From DAOUJI01 sp965237875 (lineage in GTDB: Bacteria; Chloroflexota; Dehalococcoidia; Lucifugimonadales; JAGWBF01), in contig CBDEGP010000001.1 of the NCBI GenBank assembly GCA_965237875.1, positions 434,001 through 498,000 of the forward strand: 64,000 nt of DNA, in the 5' to 3' direction. The notes beneath the pieces were generated by a model, which worked only from the letters and a program-made list of their open reading frames with translations, was not told the origin of the DNA and did no database searches. The translations under genes and the position numbers were made by a program. Shown in pieces: positions 62,201-64,000 of the stretch (position 1 is the stretch's first letter; every line of letters starts with the position of its first letter).

Positions 62201-64000
62201 GAGAACGTACACTGTTACGGTTACTGCCACGGACCCATCCGGCGGAGAGAACCTCCTCCCCCTCACTGTGACGATTACTGTCACGAACGTTGAAGAATCT
62301 CCGAAAATAATGTCCGGAGAAAGAACGATAAATTACGAGGAGGACGACGACGTCAACGTTGCTGAGTACACAGCGTCCGACGATGAGGACAAAAATGATA
62401 TCCCAGAAAAGCTCCTGACGTGGAGCCTGTCGGGTGACGACGCCGAGGACTTCTGTATTAACGAGAACGGCGCCCTCACCTTCAATACCCCTCCGGACTA
62501 CGAAAACCCGACGGACACCGGCAGGAATAACAGGTATCAAGTGACCGTGATAGCCACCGACAGCGGGGGCAGAACCGCTTCGCGAGACGTAACCGTCAGA
62601 GTCACCAACATGGAAGAAGAAGGGACTGTGACACTGTCGACGTTGCAGCCGCAAGACGGAATCGAACTGACGGCTACAGTTGCCGATCCCGACGGCATAG
62701 TCAGGAATAGCATCTCGTGGGAATGGTCATGGGCCCTTCAAGCTTCCGGACAGTGTTCCGGAATACGTGACGATGCGTGGACGCTCATCAAACGCGCTAA
62801 CGCCAAGTCAGCCACGTACACTCCGGTTAAGGATGACGAGGGTGATTGCCTGAGGGCGACTGCAAGTTACACGGATGGGGCACGTAGACCGAACAACCCG
62901 GACACTGACGTAAACGAGTCAATTGACATGTACAGTGGAGTGTCGGCCAATCCAGTGCAAGCGGCTGACACTAACAATGAGGCCCCGGAATTTCCTGACC
63001 AAGACCTTAACACCGACGGAGTACAGAACAAAACGGCAACGAGAAGTGTAAAGGAGAACACGAAATCGACTGACGACGACCCGAACGTAGGTCGGCCGGT
63101 TGTGGCAGCAGAAGACAAGGATGGCGTCGACACCCACATGCCCGAAATATTGACATACTCGCTGGGTGGCGTTGACGCGAATTCCTTTGATATCAACCCG
63201 GTAACAGGCCAGATCACGGTGGGCGTCGGGACAAAGCTGAACCACGAGACGAAAGATACCTACACGGTTACTGTTACTGCTACCGACCCCTCGCTCGAAA
63301 GCGCCTCAATCACCGTGACCATCACGGTAACCGACGTGGACGAGGAGCCGGAGTTGTCAGAGAAATCTCTGGTCATCGGCGGGAGAAGGGGAGTCGACTA
63401 CCTGGAGAAAGACAGGACCACGGTAGCGACATACACGGCGTCCGGTCCTCAGGCGTCTGGAGTCCGCTGGTCGCTGTCGGGAGACGACGCCGGTGACTTC
63501 TCGCTGTCAGGCGCAACGCTGAACTTTAGAAGTACGCCCAACTACGAGAACCCGGTGGACAGGGACAGGGACAACGCATACCACGTAACCATCAGGGCCA
63601 GGGACAGCGCAGGCAACATCGCTTTGCTGGAGGTGACCGTCAGAGTCGCCAACGTGGACGAGGACGGGGCAGTGGCTCTGTCACGGTCCAGCGCTTCGGT
63701 CGGAGTCGAGTTGACGGCCACACTGACCGACCCCGACGGCAGGTCCGGCGATACTCCTCCCATCACCGGAACGGCGACGAACTTGACCGATGACGCTGCG
63801 TGGCGGTGGGCAAGATCCTCGGATGGATCGACCGGCTGGACCAACATCGCAGGGGCCGTATCGAACGCTTACACACCTGTCGCAGCTGACGCGGGCATGT
63901 ACTTGCGGGCTACGGCGAGCTACACCGACGGCCAGGGTTTCGGCAAAAGCGCGAGTGACGTGAGCGGCCGGGTCACTTCCGTGGCGTCGGACGGGCGCGT
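59253..64000 (+). CDS. Giant secreted cadherin/Ig-like surface protein, 5' part (runs off window)
   Basis: From ATG 59253 the frame stays open for 1582 codons to the window end, so the C-terminus is not seen. The signal peptide is about residues 1-36 (KAVLLVGVMVAVLLLSS). At least four rounds of paired modules follow. The cadherin-like one reads IPENTSAGDPVGDPITARDN, then GKFAIDTKTGQIKVGTG, then YTVTVTATDPS. The Ig-like one reads WQWARSSSRSGNF, then YTPVAADVGLYLRATAYYDD. Unlike the protein at 51634, its repeats are well diverged, and several contain extra Cys residues (for example near 60810-60910 and 62750-62850). It is separated from the upstream gene by a terminator, so it has its own promoter; TTGACA at about 59174 is a candidate -35. 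Confidence 0.88.
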   Translation, partial: MSNSSSYAVMAKAVLLVGVMVAVLLLSSRLYDPAHANVNGGTIVVPENSDATVVAYTAVDPEGDTVVWTVVGTDAADFSIEDGALTFNSTPDYENPVDGEPYNTYEVTVVATDDGGEETRRELTVEVKNLDEEGVVTLRPLRPKEGTNLTADVSDPDRLPGSNSTMWQWARSSSRSGNFINITEKTTLATYTPVAADVGLYLRATAYYDDGEGKYKNASVISDDTVLAMDYLNAAPVFEDGEGEPITTAIEREIPENTSAGDPVGDPITARDNDANDDPETLTYTLDGADEGKFAIDTKTGQIKVGTGTTLDFETPGSDASSNVYTVTVTATDPSTLLSDPVVTMKITVTNVEESPTIDAPTTDNLGEVTDGHTVRSYPENTPIATPVSMYTATDDEDDNDFPLKPLKWSLSGSDSSKFAIGNGDSNRGHLTFKASPDYEVPASADRDNVYEVTVTITDSAGDTDSRNVTVRVTNEDEDGEVTLLSLQPEVGIVLTTTLSDPDEGITGVTWSWHSGTLNLSCAQHTSEALWALIPNETAAAYEPVPDDENKCLRATASYTDAEGSEKSEDAISENTVQAHDTTIETPDFQDSQGDSITSTTRQVAENAKPEDLVGLPVAANDPDNDNLTYSLDSGSDAKSFDIDRATGQIKVGAGVELDFEDDRSYTVTVTAEDPSLAKDTIRVNITVTDVDEVPEVSGASTADYAEKGTGAVATYTARDPEKAGKIEWTLLGDDATLFSIERGTLKFQSPPDYENPADTGTDNTYAVTVKAIDAGGLTREKPVTITVTNVDEDGTITLLPSQPKEEVQLIATLTDPDGTVVDPSWQWARASSKTGTFTSIEGTASTCDTRLPECYKPDKDDVGKYLRVTARYNDGEGKYKRTVEILDNKVLAKDYVNRKPVFKDAEGEDITAIEREVAEDATAGARVGAPVKATDTDARGNPESLGYTLGGAGAVSFDINVNTGQISVGSGTTLDFDSNPSLRTYTVTVTATDPSGGENLLPLTVTITVTNVEESPKIMSGERTINYEEDDDVNVAEYTASDDEDKNDIPEKLLTWSLSGDDAEDFCINENGALTFNTPPDYENPTDTGRNNRYQVTVIATDSGGRTASRDVTVRVTNMEEEGTVTLSTLQPQDGIELTATVADPDGIVRNSISWEWSWALQASGQCSGIRDDAWTLIKRANAKSATYTPVKDDEGDCLRATASYTDGARRPNNPDTDVNESIDMYSGVSANPVQAADTNNEAPEFPDQDLNTDGVQNKTATRSVKENTKSTDDDPNVGRPVVAAEDKDGVDTHMPEILTYSLGGVDANSFDINPVTGQITVGVGTKLNHETKDTYTVTVTATDPSLESASITVTITVTDVDEEPELSEKSLVIGGRRGVDYLEKDRTTVATYTASGPQASGVRWSLSGDDAGDFSLSGATLNFRSTPNYENPVDRDRDNAYHVTIRARDSAGNIALLEVTVRVANVDEDGAVALSRSSASVGVELTATLTDPDGRSGDTPPITGTATNLTDDAAWRWARSSDGSTGWTNIAGAVSNAYTPVAADAGMYLRATASYTDGQGFGKSASDVSGRVTSVASDGR

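Overview
The window is a 64-kb piece of a GC-rich bacterial chromosome. The gene content suggests a heterotrophic Chloroflexota of the Dehalococcoidia/SAR202 type. Pointers are several flavin-dependent luciferase-like monooxygenases (LLMs), amidohydrolase-2, CocE/NonD and short-chain dehydrogenase (SDR) genes, an orphan molybdenum hydroxylase, peptide-type ABC components, lipoproteins with Pro/Thr-rich stalks, cadherin/Ig-like surface proteins, and many dispersed palindromic repeats. This assignment is inferred from gene families only: no rRNA, tRNA or other marker gene is present.

Layout. 1-839 (-): 5' part of a cadherin/Ig-like surface protein. 840-2510: gene-poor DNA with a strong hairpin and a repeat that recurs near 35 kb. 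2511-9289: a Gfo/Idh/MocA oxidoreductase, a MITE-like element, a two-gene unit with a PD-(D/E)XK nuclease, an alpha/beta hydrolase with a Cys nucleophile, and an A/T-richer two-gene unit encoding a Rad50/RecF-like ATPase broken by two single-base frameshifts. Together these look like a small defence island. 9920-15770: carboxymuconolactone decarboxylase-like protein, Rieske ferredoxin, an LLM, a molybdopterin hydroxylase, and decayed pieces of an amidohydrolase, an LLM and an SDR. 16395-21472 (+): two peptide-type ABC permeases, an amidohydrolase and a CocE-type hydrolase. 21602-24565 (-): LLM, alpha/beta hydrolase and SDR in one apparent operon. 25048-28494: a frameshifted LLM facing a peptide-binding lipoprotein across a perfect hairpin. 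29031-31588 (+): DUF1800 and NHL-propeller proteins. 31903-38521: a sugar-binding-like domain protein, GPP34, a LiaF-type C-terminal domain protein, an LRR/dockerin-like remnant, an SDR and a GH15 enzyme.

40567-45985 (-) is a tightly overlapping five-gene signalling operon: STAS anti-anti-sigma factor, receiver-PP2C phosphatase, RsbW-like kinase, amino-acid-type binding lipoprotein and membrane histidine kinase. A peptide-binding lipoprotein gene follows 18 bp later. 46385-50847 (-) holds a PQQ-type beta-propeller lipoprotein and a three-domain acyl-CoA ligase/ACP/acyltransferase fusion. 50848-51633 is packed with palindromic repeats. 51634-64000 (+) holds three giant surface proteins; one contains an almost identical 2.1-kb internal duplication, and the last runs off the window.

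Overall the window combines broad oxidative and hydrolytic catabolism and solute uptake with a large, rapidly rearranging surface-adhesin locus. Several gene remnants and three single-base frameshifts (two in homopolymer runs) point to gene decay or residual sequencing errors; the sequence alone cannot separate these.
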